Shown here piece after piece: positions 10,370-18,482 of a stretch of DNA of 27,889 bases. The DNA is from RGIG464 sp045643185 (lineage in GTDB: Bacteria > Myxococcota_A > Bradymonadia > UBA4248), in contig JAZUKH010000052.1 of the NCBI GenBank assembly GCA_045643185.1, positions 1 to 27,889 of the forward strand. The letters are read 5' to 3'. The stretch's first letter is position 1. Every line of letters starts with the position of its first letter. The notes below the pieces were generated by a model. That model ran no database searches and was not told the DNA's origin. It worked only from the letters and a program-made list of their open reading frames with translations. A program made the translations under genes and the position numbers.

Positions 10370-11182
10370 ATGCCCAGGCCTCTTTATCAAAATAAATATC
10401 ATCAGGGGACATTTCGCGCCAAATGGTGTGATTACACACACGGTGGATTGTATTTTGTTACATGTGTTGTCAATGATCGAAAACACGCATTTGGTGAAAT
10501 TCGTTTGGATGAATGCGGGCATAAATACATGGATTATTCGCCGTTGGGCCAATACATCAACGGAATCATGATTGATGTGACAAAACATCATAAATATGCA
10601 TATATTCCGGTATTTCAAATTATGCCGGATCACGTGCATTTCATCGTATTTGCGGGCGATTATGAATTGAACGAATCCATAAATGCGGAAATGAATGGGG
10701 ATGAATCGATAAAATCCATGTATTCGAATAATTCGGATAATCCCAATAATTCGGATATTTCCAATTTCCCCCCAAATTCCCCATGTAATCCCAATTCCCC
10801 ATGTAGCCGCGTAGCATGCTACGCGGCTACGTTTGCGTTTGATAATGATGATAATAAAAATAAATCGTCGGATGATAATAATCCCGATGATATATGGGAC
10901 GAAATCGACGTCCCCGATTACGTTCCCGAATGGGAAATGGACGTCGATATCAATCAAACGACGTCATCGTATTACGCATCAATATCGCCCAAACGGGGTT
11001 CATTGGCCGCCATTGTTCGAAATATCAAATCGGCGACGACGAAACATGCGCATGAATTGGGAATGTCATTTGAATGGCAACGTCGTTATTGGGAAAAGGT
11101 CATTATGACCAATCGCGAATATGTACGCATTGCGTGTTATATTGAACGGAATGTTCAAAATTGGAAAAATTGCACAAAATAA
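10370..11182 (+). CDS. REP-associated tyrosine transposase (IS200-like, RAYT)
   Basis: A 270-residue Y1 HUH-type nuclease of the TnpA_REP group, which cuts and joins single-stranded DNA at palindromic repeats. The fold is marked by YFVTCVVNDRKHAFGEI (28-44), the HUH pair in MPDHVHFIV (H88, H90), the WQRRYWEKVI helix (236-245) and the likely catalytic Tyr257 in CYIERNV. Residues 100-200, between HUH and the C-terminal helices, form an unusual Asn/Asp/Pro-rich insertion. This insertion includes a perfect 28-base palindrome read in frame. The protein is longer than the roughly 165 residues of the E. coli relative. It follows a complete palindromic element by 18 bases and is followed 13 bases later by the nuclease-helicase gene. 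No clear ribosome site beyond an A-rich stretch. Confidence 0.85.
   Translation: MPRPLYQNKYHQGTFRAKWCDYTHGGLYFVTCVVNDRKHAFGEIRLDECGHKYMDYSPLGQYINGIMIDVTKHHKYAYIPVFQIMPDHVHFIVFAGDYELNESINAEMNGDESIKSMYSNNSDNPNNSDISNFPPNSPCNPNSPCSRVACYAATFAFDNDDNKNKSSDDNNPDDIWDEIDVPDYVPEWEMDVDINQTTSSYYASISPKRGSLAAIVRNIKSATTKHAHELGMSFEWQRRYWEKVIMTNREYVRIACYIERNVQNWKNCTK
10803..10830. repeat. Perfect 28-base palindrome inside the RAYT gene
   Basis: GTAGCCGCGTAGC and its exact reverse complement form a 28-base palindrome with core GTAGCATGCTAC. This is the inner palindrome of the intergenic elements at 10300 and 27784. In the gene it is read in frame as SRVACYAAT (residues 146-154), inside the low-complexity insertion. 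Confidence 0.9.
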
Positions 11183-11195
11183 CAGGTGATTTGTA

Positions 11196-13325
11196 ATGAC
11201 CCCTAATACCCGTTCCCTTTACCAATCCACCATTGCCGATTTCATCCAACGGGATGCATCGACGATTCTAGGCCACCTCGTCAACGCCTATCACGGCAGA
11301 ATACAAACCACGCAAAGCGAGGCTTGGAAAACGGAAATCGAATTATTGCAGTCGGTGCTTCAGCCGTGGCAATCCGAGGATGCCCATATTCTGTTTGAAT
11401 ACGACATACCGAGGTTGGGTAAGCGCGTCGACGTCGTGCTGTTGCTTTGCGGCATGGTGTTCTGTCTGGAATTTAAGGTAGGGCAGGCTGAGGCGCTTCA
11501 GAGCGATGTCGAGCAGGTGTTGGATTATGCGCTTGATCTCAAATGTTTTCATTTATACAGCGCGGACAAGCCGATTGTACCGATTCTTATTCCGACAAAT
11601 TATAAGAAAAAGCCATCGAACATCCAGAATTCACCTTATGATGATCAAATTTATAACCCGCTAATCGTCGGAAGCGCGAAGCTTCAGGCGGTGATTATTG
11701 ATATTATTGAGAATGGATCTAAACCAATTCATCCAGAATCCTGGGGATCTAACTGGTCGATTAGTCCGTATTCGCCGACGCCGACGATTATTGAAGCGGC
11801 TAGGGCGTTATTTGAAAATCATAGCGTCGAAGAAATTACGCGCCATGAGGCGGATAAGGTTTCAACCGATGCAACAATTCAATATCTTCTGGATGTCATC
11901 GAGCACAGTGAGCGTGAAAAACAAAAGAGCATTTGCTTTGTCACGGGCGTGCCCGGTGCGGGAAAGACGCTTGTCGGGTTGGATGTCGCAATCAAACAGA
12001 CGTATGAAAAGTGCGATCAAAAGGGGAATGGCGCCGTATATCTTTCGGGCAATGGGCCGCTTGTTGCGGTGCTGACAGAGGCGCTTGCCATCGATAATCA
12101 AAGAAAATGTAAATTGCGTGGCGAAAAGAAGAATTTGTCTGATTCGAGACGCGAAGTTAGTGAATTTATACAAATTATACATCGTTATCGCGACAACATG
12201 CTCGCAAAGATAAAGAATCCCGTTGAAAATGGTGTGCTTGAAATCGATCCGTCTAAAGCCATCAGTCATGGAGAAACGGGCTATGGCGAGGTTGAACATG
12301 TGGCGATATTTGATGAGGCGCAGCGTTCGTGGACGCATAAGAGGTTGGCGGATTACCTCAAGCGCGGCGGGACGTATGGCAATAAGCTCAAAGTGCCGAA
12401 TTTCCCCGTTTCTGAGGCTGCTTTTCTCATCTGGTCACTTGATCAGCGAAAGGATTGGGCCGTAATTATTTGCCTCGTTGGCGGTGGTCAGGAAATCAAC
12501 ACGGGCGAAGCCGGCATCAGTGAATGGATCGATGCGCTCAATCAGCATTATCCGCATTGGAATATATATATTTCACCGCATCTGACTGAGCCGGAATATG
12601 CTGAGGGCAAGGTGTGCGAACTACTTCAAGATAATTCAAAAGTAACCTATTCGGATAAACTCCATTTGGCTGTCAGTCTTCGTTCTTTCCGTGCAGAAAC
12701 GTTATCCGCATTTATACATTCTTTATTATCAATTCATAATAATGCGCCTCAATTATATCATGATGTCACAGCGAGGAATTATCCCGTTTTCTTAACGCGA
12801 GATATCAATAAAGCGCGTGCATGGCTTCGTTGCAATGCGCGAGGTTCGTTGCAGACGGGCATTCTCGTCACGAAAGTGGCGGCGCGATTCAAGCCGCAGG
12901 CGGTCAATGTATTGGCGAATGGCGATGAAAATGCGGTGCATTGGTTCTTGGAGGACAAGAACGACGTTCGTTCGTCCAATTATCTTGAAGAAGCTGCGAC
13001 CGAAATACAGGTTCAGGGGCTTGAGCTGGATTATGCCTGTGTGCTTTGGGATGCCGATATGCGCTATGAAAATGGTCAGTGGCAATATTATAAATTCAAT
13101 GGCAAAACGGCATGGATACCCGAAAAAAATGCGGAGACGCGCAAATATATGCTTAACGCCTATCGCGTTCTCTTAACGCGTGCACGTCAGGGTATCGTGA
13201 TCTGCGTGCCCGAAGGCAATCATCGCAAAAATGCCGAAGGTTTCGACGAAGATCCATCGCGCCTTCCGGCGTTTTACGATGGTACTTATGAATACTTGAA
13301 AAGCCTCGGTATTGCTGAATTATAA
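11196..13325 (+). CDS. PD-(D/E)XK nuclease - DUF2075 SF1-type helicase fusion
   Basis: A 709-residue protein. The N-terminal domain (1-200) carries RVDVVLLLCGMVFCLEFKVG (77-96), a clear PD-(D/E)XK core with D79, E92 and K94. The C-terminal DUF2075 (schlafen-related ATPase/helicase) domain shows Walker A GVPGAGKT (251-258), Walker B FDEAQR (372-377), a motif III-like VGGGQEINTGEAGISEW (428-444), EIQVQGLELD (motif V-like) and LTRARQG (motif VI-like) near the end. All key residues are present, so an active ATP-driven DNA or RNA processing nuclease is likely. The gap from the RAYT is 13 bases, so the two are probably co-transcribed. A truncated near-copy of its start lies at 18375 after a second RAYT. 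Roles in defence or in repeat mobility are both possible. Confidence 0.88.
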   Translation: MTPNTRSLYQSTIADFIQRDASTILGHLVNAYHGRIQTTQSEAWKTEIELLQSVLQPWQSEDAHILFEYDIPRLGKRVDVVLLLCGMVFCLEFKVGQAEALQSDVEQVLDYALDLKCFHLYSADKPIVPILIPTNYKKKPSNIQNSPYDDQIYNPLIVGSAKLQAVIIDIIENGSKPIHPESWGSNWSISPYSPTPTIIEAARALFENHSVEEITRHEADKVSTDATIQYLLDVIEHSEREKQKSICFVTGVPGAGKTLVGLDVAIKQTYEKCDQKGNGAVYLSGNGPLVAVLTEALAIDNQRKCKLRGEKKNLSDSRREVSEFIQIIHRYRDNMLAKIKNPVENGVLEIDPSKAISHGETGYGEVEHVAIFDEAQRSWTHKRLADYLKRGGTYGNKLKVPNFPVSEAAFLIWSLDQRKDWAVIICLVGGGQEINTGEAGISEWIDALNQHYPHWNIYISPHLTEPEYAEGKVCELLQDNSKVTYSDKLHLAVSLRSFRAETLSAFIHSLLSIHNNAPQLYHDVTARNYPVFLTRDINKARAWLRCNARGSLQTGILVTKVAARFKPQAVNVLANGDENAVHWFLEDKNDVRSSNYLEEAATEIQVQGLELDYACVLWDADMRYENGQWQYYKFNGKTAWIPEKNAETRKYMLNAYRVLLTRARQGIVICVPEGNHRKNAEGFDEDPSRLPAFYDGTYEYLKSLGIAEL

Positions 13326-13455
13326 TGGGCGGTGGCATCGCTTCGCGATACGCCACACGCGTCGGGCCTATCGGCTTTGCCGATACGGCCCTTTGGCGCC
13401 CGCTATGTTCTCGGCGCCGTTCCGGGCACCTGCGAGCATACGCGTGCGCTGTTGT
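13326..13455. repeat. Modular palindromic element after the helicase gene
   Basis: Left half as in the ileS copy (GGTGGCATCGCTTCGCGATA, GCCACACGCGTCGGGCC, CGGCTTTGCCG). The right half has a different tip: GGCGCCCGC...TTCTCGGCGCC and GGCACCTGCGAGCATACGCG. It thus bounds the RAYT-helicase unit on its right side, with the ileS copy on its left. Confidence 0.8.
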
Positions 13456-14155
13456 TTTCGGGACAGCTGATTGTAGCGTACTACGTGGTGGATTTGCTTA
13501 GGGGGATTGTGTCCAAAAAACTCTGAATGCCTTCCCGCAGCGCTGAAGGATGGTATTCAGAGGTTATGAATGGTCTCTTTCATCACAGGAGGAAGGTCTA
13601 TAGAGGTTGTGTATGCTTGCCATATCGGGAAAAGGAACGCGACCATAGGTTATGGAGTGTTTGCTTTGGTGGTGTGGCAAGCCGATAAGAGGCCGTGAAT
13701 TGTTTCCCGAGTGAGTGAAGGAGACTCTTCATAGACATATTGTTCTTTTCCTCTCCTCAGAGGGAACGTATCTTCAAAAAAGCTCGCTCTGGTTAAACGG
13801 CTTTGATAGACTTACGGGGCTGCTTGACAGCTTGTTGATGATACATTTTCTAGGAGTTAGGCCATTAAAAAGATCAAGTCGTTTAGTCTAGCTAGTTTTA
13901 CCAATCACGCACTCGCCGGTTTTATGCCGAGAAAATAATTCTGTCGGTGTATGAAAAATGTGTTAAGATGCACCACGGTTCGGAGTTTATTGCTACATGG
14001 TGGTTTCGCAGATTTCCTTATAGCATATTTAGAGATTTGAACCGGCTATTCCTCGAAATTTCGTGGGACAGCAGTGATCTTAAACTAAAAGTGATGAATA
14101 TGTTCTGCTTCACTCAGGAATATATTAATTACGCTATCTTGTCACCGGAAATAAA
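13456..14155. other. Unassigned 700-bp region, possible structured RNA
   Basis: No convincing protein gene on either strand; the longest frame (13947-14180, 77 codons) lacks a ribosome site and family signs. Purine-rich runs such as CACAGGAGGAAGGTC are spread through 13580-13760. I looked for tmRNA, RNase P, SRP and 6S RNA landmarks and found none that fit. The region could be a structured RNA or a decayed gene. Confidence 0.4.
13521..13562. other. Strong hairpin, 15-base arms
   Basis: CTCTGAATGCCTTCC pairs with GGATGGTATTCAGAG, with one mismatch and one G-T pair, around a 12-base loop. It follows an A6 run and has no T-run, so it is neither a standard terminator nor a member of the palindrome family described elsewhere in the window. 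It may start a structured RNA. Confidence 0.6.
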
Positions 14156-16075
14156 ATGCGTGTTCAGCTTCATACACTAGCCAAACGACTTCATTCGAAT
14201 GCAGCGCTCATCGTCACAATCGCTGTGTCCTCGCTTTTTGTCTCCTGTGCGCCAAAATCGCAAGATCCCTATGTTCACTCCAGAATAATGGGGGGCTGGA
14301 CTCGTCCTGATGTCAAAACGTTTAGAGAGATAGAGTATGAGAAAAAAGAACATGAAGAAAGAATAAAAAAAGAGGAAGAAAGAATAAAAAAAGAGAATGA
14401 AGCAAGGGAGATAGAAAACGCCACACAAATTTTCTATGCCTGTGTCGATGATCCGCAGCAATGTGATGAATTCATGACACTGAATGGCTCATTCGCACGA
14501 GATAAATGGTTCACCTCGACCGAGTTTTTCACATGCGAGGACTATAAATTAGTCTTATTAGGAGAGCTGTCATTCAACGAGATCATTCGACACAAGCATG
14601 TTCTCAAAGATGATGTTGTTTATACAAATGCTGAGTGGAGCGAAGAAATTGCAAAAAATAAAGAATACTTTGATCATATCACTGAAAATGCATCTGCGCT
14701 GGAAGCGCGCCGAGCGGAAGCTTATATCATGAAACGCATTATCGATGATATTAATGCGGATACGCTGACTCAGCACTTTGATTATTATTTCGATCCGGAT
14801 GTGATAAAACACCTTGAAATTGTTGTCAGCCTTATCATTAATAAATACGACACGTCCGAAGCTTACAGGTTCTACGATGGTTATTTTGTCAATACTTACT
14901 ACGACAGTAACTGTATAAACAAAGCCGAATGTAGAGAATTTATATTTGATATGACTTCGCGTAGAGATAATGTTTTTAATAAAGAAAAAGTGAGTTCCAT
15001 TCCGTTTATAGAATCTGAAGATTTTCTGGAGGAAAAAAGCCAATTCGAATCTTCTTCAAAGTCAACTTCTCCCAAAATTAATTTATTTTCAGATACAGCC
15101 TATATTATTGGTTATAATCAATTTTTTTCATTAGAAAAAGACGTCACTTATCATCCACGTTTTAGATATCCAGAGAAACGTGTTGTTACTAATGAAAACC
15201 CATCTAAGATAATGAAAAAAGGAAAACTATTCGGTATGGAAGTGTTCTTGCTCTTTGATAATGCACTGCACGGACTTTTCCTAAAAAACATGAACCCATT
15301 TGAAAACCTTCAATTGAACGCTGAAAGCATCGCAAATGAAAAATTAAACCAGATCGAAGAAATGTATCATACGCTATCAGCTCATTGTGGAAACGATACT
15401 TGCCGTTCCGTTATTTTGAGCTTGATTCTTAAAAAACGCAGCGAAATCTATTTCGGCAATCCTCAAATAATCAATAACCCCATGATCGAGTCACTCCTTG
15501 CAAACGATAAATTGTGTCATACAAAACAGATGAAGGCTTTATTCAATTCCATCAAAAATCGTAAAATTCGCGATGCATTGCTCCCCGAAGGCGTGCTCAA
15601 TGCAGAAGCGCTCCAGAAGAAACAGCCGGAATATGCAGATTATATAGAACATATTTGGTCGCTAACCACTGATAAAGAGAGAACCTTTAAATACTATGAA
15701 AAAGACCCTATAGCTGAAAACGCTGTTAAAGAAGCTTATCAAGCAATTGTTCCAAACGTTAATGTTCAAAAAGTCGTCTTGCCGTACTTTGAAGAAGTAT
15801 ATAATAGTAGCGTTTATGATTTTAATAGTAGCGTTTATGATTTCTATTGCGCATCGGGCTTTGTGATTATTGAAAACCCGCTTGATGCGTATAAATTACA
15901 GTATTCCTTATACAGTATCAGAGTTTGCAGATATTGCGATCTGCAAACTATGATAAAGAAAAGCGCTTGTTCTGATGAGGACAGAGTTTATTTTGTAGAT
16001 CGGATTGATCCATCAGAGGCAGAACTCATGAAAGAGATTTATAATCCAGAAATATATAATCGCGTAAAGGAATAA
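14156..16075 (+). CDS. Lipoprotein of unknown function with Lys/Glu-rich coiled coil
   Basis: 639 residues. A signal sequence ALIVTIAVSSLFVSC ends with a lipobox-like site at Cys31, so the mature protein is likely lipid-anchored. Residues about 60-90 are very rich in Lys and Glu, with the doubled unit ERIKKE, and predict a short coiled coil. The rest has scattered Cys pairs (CVDDPQQC, CGNDTC, CRYCDLQ) but no domain I recognise. Near the C-terminus a 21-base tandem duplication gives NSSVYDFNSSVYDF. The ATG at 14156 is preceded by GGAAATAAA. It is convergent with the outer-membrane gene on its right. Confidence 0.8.
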   Translation: MRVQLHTLAKRLHSNAALIVTIAVSSLFVSCAPKSQDPYVHSRIMGGWTRPDVKTFREIEYEKKEHEERIKKEEERIKKENEAREIENATQIFYACVDDPQQCDEFMTLNGSFARDKWFTSTEFFTCEDYKLVLLGELSFNEIIRHKHVLKDDVVYTNAEWSEEIAKNKEYFDHITENASALEARRAEAYIMKRIIDDINADTLTQHFDYYFDPDVIKHLEIVVSLIINKYDTSEAYRFYDGYFVNTYYDSNCINKAECREFIFDMTSRRDNVFNKEKVSSIPFIESEDFLEEKSQFESSSKSTSPKINLFSDTAYIIGYNQFFSLEKDVTYHPRFRYPEKRVVTNENPSKIMKKGKLFGMEVFLLFDNALHGLFLKNMNPFENLQLNAESIANEKLNQIEEMYHTLSAHCGNDTCRSVILSLILKKRSEIYFGNPQIINNPMIESLLANDKLCHTKQMKALFNSIKNRKIRDALLPEGVLNAEALQKKQPEYADYIEHIWSLTTDKERTFKYYEKDPIAENAVKEAYQAIVPNVNVQKVVLPYFEEVYNSSVYDFNSSVYDFYCASGFVIIENPLDAYKLQYSLYSIRVCRYCDLQTMIKKSACSDEDRVYFVDRIDPSEAELMKEIYNPEIYNRVKE

Positions 16076-16173
16076 TCTCGATATTTTGTAATAATGAGAA
16101 CACGACTTTATTCCGATGCCGATCGTTACTGCAATTTTCATCCATTTTTGCTGCTGAACGTACTTCATGCGCT

Positions 16174-16208
16174 TCGCGCGAAACTGTCCTCAACATGTTT
16201 CGCGCGAA
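16174..16208. other. Hairpin between convergent genes
   Basis: GCGCGAAAC (16176-16184) pairs with GTTTCGCGC (16197-16205) around a 12-base loop, in the 140-base gap between two convergent stops. It may act as a bidirectional stop signal, but it has no T-run on either side. Confidence 0.4.
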
Positions 16209-16215
16209 AGTGACG

Positions 16216-16911
16216 TCAAAAATCAGAAACTCGAAACACTATCATTGCATCGAGGTAATGTTGTTCTTTATCGAATAAAGCAAACGTATAATCAACTCTT
16301 AAACCAATTCCCCACATACCTATATACCCGGTAAATCCGATACCCGATTTGCATGCAAACGCCCCTGATAATTTGTTTCCTTCTGAGTGTATTTCAGAAA
16401 TATACATTCCGCCTAGACCGAGTTGAGTCCAAACATCAAAGAATGGGGCTATATAGTTTTTAGTATCCCACCACGTATAGGAAAATTTAACACTCGCCAT
16501 CGTATGGCCAACAAAAGCTTTAATTTGCTCTGCATCTGCGTTTTTCCAGTACAGCCCACCTAATCCCTGGTCGACAGAAATATTAAGCCAGTCCATGATT
16601 CTGTATCCATCGCTCAACATAAACTGAAAACCTTGTCTGAGCTTTCCCTCATTCATCTGTCCCAGCCATCCTGTGCTGACTTCAATATCAAAGTATGGAT
16701 GCGCAACGACACTCCCAAGAGCTTCAAATGGAGCTGCAAGAGCGCTGCCTATACCACTAGCAATTTCAGAGAAAATATCGCTAAAAAATCCACCCAAATC
16801 GGGTCCATGTGCTTCCGCATCCCGAGTCGGTGCAAATGTAAATAGAACTGCAAATAACGCAGTCATCAGCGTAAAGCATAATTTATGATATGAATGCATT
16901 TTCGATGACAT
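16216..16911 (-). CDS. Probable outer-membrane beta-barrel protein
   Basis: About 231 residues. The signal peptide (basic start, hydrophobic CFTLMTALFAVLFTFA, cleavage after AEA near residue 35) is followed by a Gly/Ala-rich amphipathic helix (about 40-68). Then come alternating aromatic and polar strands (YFDIEVSTGWLGQM, VKFSYTWWDTK, GLRVDYTFALF) ending in a terminal Phe (VFRVSDF), as in barrel proteins. The ATG at 16911 is chosen over the TTG at 16914 because AGGAG lies seven bases before it. The specific role is unknown. It is transcribed alone, convergent with the lipoprotein gene. Confidence 0.75.
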   Translation of the reverse strand: MSSKMHSYHKLCFTLMTALFAVLFTFAPTRDAEAHGPDLGGFFSDIFSEIASGIGSALAAPFEALGSVVAHPYFDIEVSTGWLGQMNEGKLRQGFQFMLSDGYRIMDWLNISVDQGLGGLYWKNADAEQIKAFVGHTMASVKFSYTWWDTKNYIAPFFDVWTQLGLGGMYISEIHSEGNKLSGAFACKSGIGFTGYIGMWGIGLRVDYTFALFDKEQHYLDAMIVFRVSDF

Positions 16912-16972
16912 CAAGCATCTCCTCTTTTATCTCTCTCAAGCATTTACCCTTCATTGCAAAATACCATTGCCT

Positions 16973-17001
16973 ATTATGCTTGATGCAACCAAAATATTCA
17001 A
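16973..17001 (-). promoter_or_regulatory. Predicted sigma-70-like promoter of the outer-membrane gene
   Basis: On the minus strand, TTGAAT (16996-17001) and CATAAT (16973-16978) are separated by 17 bases. The gene's ribosome site follows about 50 bases later. Prediction only. Confidence 0.4.
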
Positions 17002-17075
17002 TTTTTTTTTAGTGGCTTGATGTGGCGCAATGCGCCTAAAAAGACTTCGTGATGCACTCCCTTCGCCATTCATAA

Positions 17076-17261
17076 AACAAGCTAAACGACCAACTCACCT
17101 GGCAGTCCGACTCCCAGACGATCATCGACATGTTCGCCGCTTGGGGCGACAAAATGGCCGAAGGCCTCCTCGCCCTCTCCGTCACGCGCGCATGCGACAA
17201 ACTCCCAATGGAAGCCGCTTTCGAAGGCGAAGCCATGACGTTCAACATCGTTAAGGCATAA
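17076..17261 (+). pseudogene. Second ileS C-terminal fragment
   Basis: An open 61-codon piece without a start reads LTWQSDSQTIIDMFAAWGDK and then MAEGLLALSVTRACDKLPME...AFEGEAMTFNIVKA with stop. The complete IleRS ends MTWQSDSQTLIDMFAAWGNK...FEGEEMTFEIKKA. DNA identity is very high over the first half and lower over the last 25 codons. It is therefore a remnant of an ileS paralogue or a duplicated ileS tail. It is followed, as the real ileS is, by a palindromic element and a RAYT. Confidence 0.85.
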
Positions 17262-17312
17262 TATATTAATCTCAAGTCCCCTCGCCATTGGAGAGGGAAT
17301 TTAGGGGTGAGG

Positions 17313-17497
17313 CTTTGTTGCGGTGGCTATCGGCTTTGCCGATACGCCACACGCGTCGGGCCTATAACCCAATATAGAGACGTGTGACCACGCATCTCTT
17401 ATTGGGTTATACGGCCCTTTGGCGCCCGCTATGTTCTCGGCACCAGAGACGTGCGACTGCACGTCTTTTCTGGTGCCTGCGAGCATACGTGGGCGGA
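17313..17497. repeat. Modular palindromic element with nested inner palindromes
   Basis: Same left end and GCCACACGCGTCGGGCC block as other copies. Where they have a short CGGCTTTGCCG tip, this copy has a long stem (17363-17412): TATAACCCAATA pairs with TATTGGGTTATA around a GAGACGTG-type palindrome. Further on, a CACCAGAGACGTGCGACTGC palindrome fills the GGCACC...GGTGCC stem. The outer arm ends GGGCGGATTTT. Confidence 0.85.
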
Positions 17498-17540
17498 TTT
17501 TATTTTCATTTGGGTGGGAATTATTTAATAATTCCTACCG

Positions 17541-17566
17541 TAGAGACGCAAAATTTTGCGTCTCTA
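17541..17566. repeat. GAGACGCAAAATTTTGCGTCTC palindrome before the second RAYT
   Basis: TAGAGACGCAAAA and its exact reverse complement, a perfect 26-base palindrome about 70 bases before the second RAYT start. The same sequence recurs inside that gene and in the elements at 18453, 23205 and 23397. Confidence 0.85.
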
Positions 17567-17806
17567 CAATAAAATGGCATTCCAACAATATCGGCCCAAA
17601 ATCACGTTACAACATAACCAATTTCCGCGAGGTGGACATGAACGATAAATACATGAATCGATATCGAATTCCATCATCACGTTGTCCCGGACATGATTAT
17701 AATCATGGTGCATATCATGTGGTTATTTGCACCCAAAATCGCGTGCATAATTTTGGTGAAATCGTGCGTGATGATGAATTCCGTGGTCGTGGTATTGGCG
17801 AACATC

Positions 17807-17834
17807 GTAGGGAGGCAAAATTTTGCGTCTCTAC
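17807..17834. repeat. Inner palindrome inside the second RAYT, site 1
   Basis: GTAGGGAGGCAAAA with TTTTGCGTCTCTAC, an imperfect copy of the GAGACGCAAAATTTTGCGTCTC palindrome. It is read in frame as REAKFCVST and sits between the FGEI strand and the PIGEY helix, where the first RAYT has about 20 fewer residues. Confidence 0.8.
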
Positions 17835-18058
17835 ACCAAATTGCGCACCCGTAATGATATTTACCCCCATTGGTGAATATTTAAATCAATGCATTAAAAC
17901 CGTTACCGATCATTGCCCGTATGCAGAAATACCATATTGGCAGGTCATGCCCAATCATGTACATTTAATTGTATTTATTGACGGTGATAAAACGCCATAT
18001 AAACGTCGGGAATTTTCAAAAATAAATCGTGATAAATCCAACGTAAATGCCCCCCCCC

Positions 18059-18086
18059 GTAGAGACGCAAAATTTTGCGTCTCTAC
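18059..18086. repeat. Inner palindrome inside the second RAYT, site 2
   Basis: Perfect 28-base palindrome, GTAGAGACGCAAAA plus its reverse complement, directly after the nine-C run. It is read as RRDAKFCVST in the first frame. It sits in the variable linker after the HUH motif, the same region where the first RAYT carries its own, different palindrome. Confidence 0.85.
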
Positions 18087-18374
18087 AACGCGATTCATCC
18101 CGAATGCCCGGCGATTCGTCCCCCCAATATATTGAAAATATGGCGGGATGGTTATCCATTACCATACGATGTATAAAACGCGCCGTTACCGCGTATGCCC
18201 GTGAAAATAATATAATATTTCATTGGCAATCACGGTTTTATGATCGGATTATGCGTGATATGGATGAAATGTCCAAGACCATTGATTATGTATTAAATAA
18301 CGTTGCCGCATGGGATGTTGATCATGAAAATGATATAGACATTCCTTAATTGAAATCGCAAATCGGAGAACTTT

Positions 18375-18482
18375 ATGAACCATAATACCCGTTCACTTTA
18401 CCAATCGACCATTGCCGATTTCATCCAACGGGATGCATCGACGATTCTCGGCTGGGGTGAGGCTTTGTTGCGGTGGCTATGA
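18375..18482 (+). pseudogene. Truncated start of a DUF2075 nuclease-helicase gene
   Basis: The first 26 codons (MNHNTRSLYQSTIADFIQRD, then ASTILG) match the start of the complete gene at 11196. The two differ at about five of 78 bases. Homology stops at GGC (18452), exactly where the left end of a palindromic element begins, and the frame stops nine codons later. A ribosome site (CGGAGA) remains. No later part of the gene is visible after the element, so the rest was deleted. Confidence 0.88.

Larger units (their letters stand above)
17638..18349 (+). pseudogene. Second RAYT, frameshifted at a nine-C run
   Basis: A second Y1 HUH transposase of the REP-associated group, starting at ATG 17638 behind GAGGTGG. 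The first frame (to 18135) holds HVVICTQNRVHNFGEI and the HUH motif MPNHVHLIV (H107, H109). The second frame (to 18349) holds the C-terminal part WQSRFYDRIM and the likely catalytic Tyr in DYVLNNV. The join lies near the nine C residues at 18050-18058. An intact enzyme would need slippage there, or the gene is dead. Two inner palindromes are read as (R)REAKFCVST and RRDAKFCVST. It is only distantly similar to the first RAYT apart from the motifs. A truncated nuclease-helicase start follows 25 bases later. Confidence 0.8.

Noticed and set aside
13332..13526. A 64-codon frame after the helicase gene
   Set aside because: It lies across a palindromic element. The same translation (DTPHASGLSA...) appears at every copy of the element.
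13580..13760. RNase P or tmRNA gene
   Set aside because: A GAGGAAGGTC string recalls RNase P, but the conserved P4 partner and the other universal blocks are missing, and there is no tRNA-like end for tmRNA.
17419..17637. N-terminal extension of the second RAYT
   Set aside because: The extra residues are translated element and palindrome sequence. The ATG at 17638 has GAGGTGG before it and starts near the family's N-terminus.
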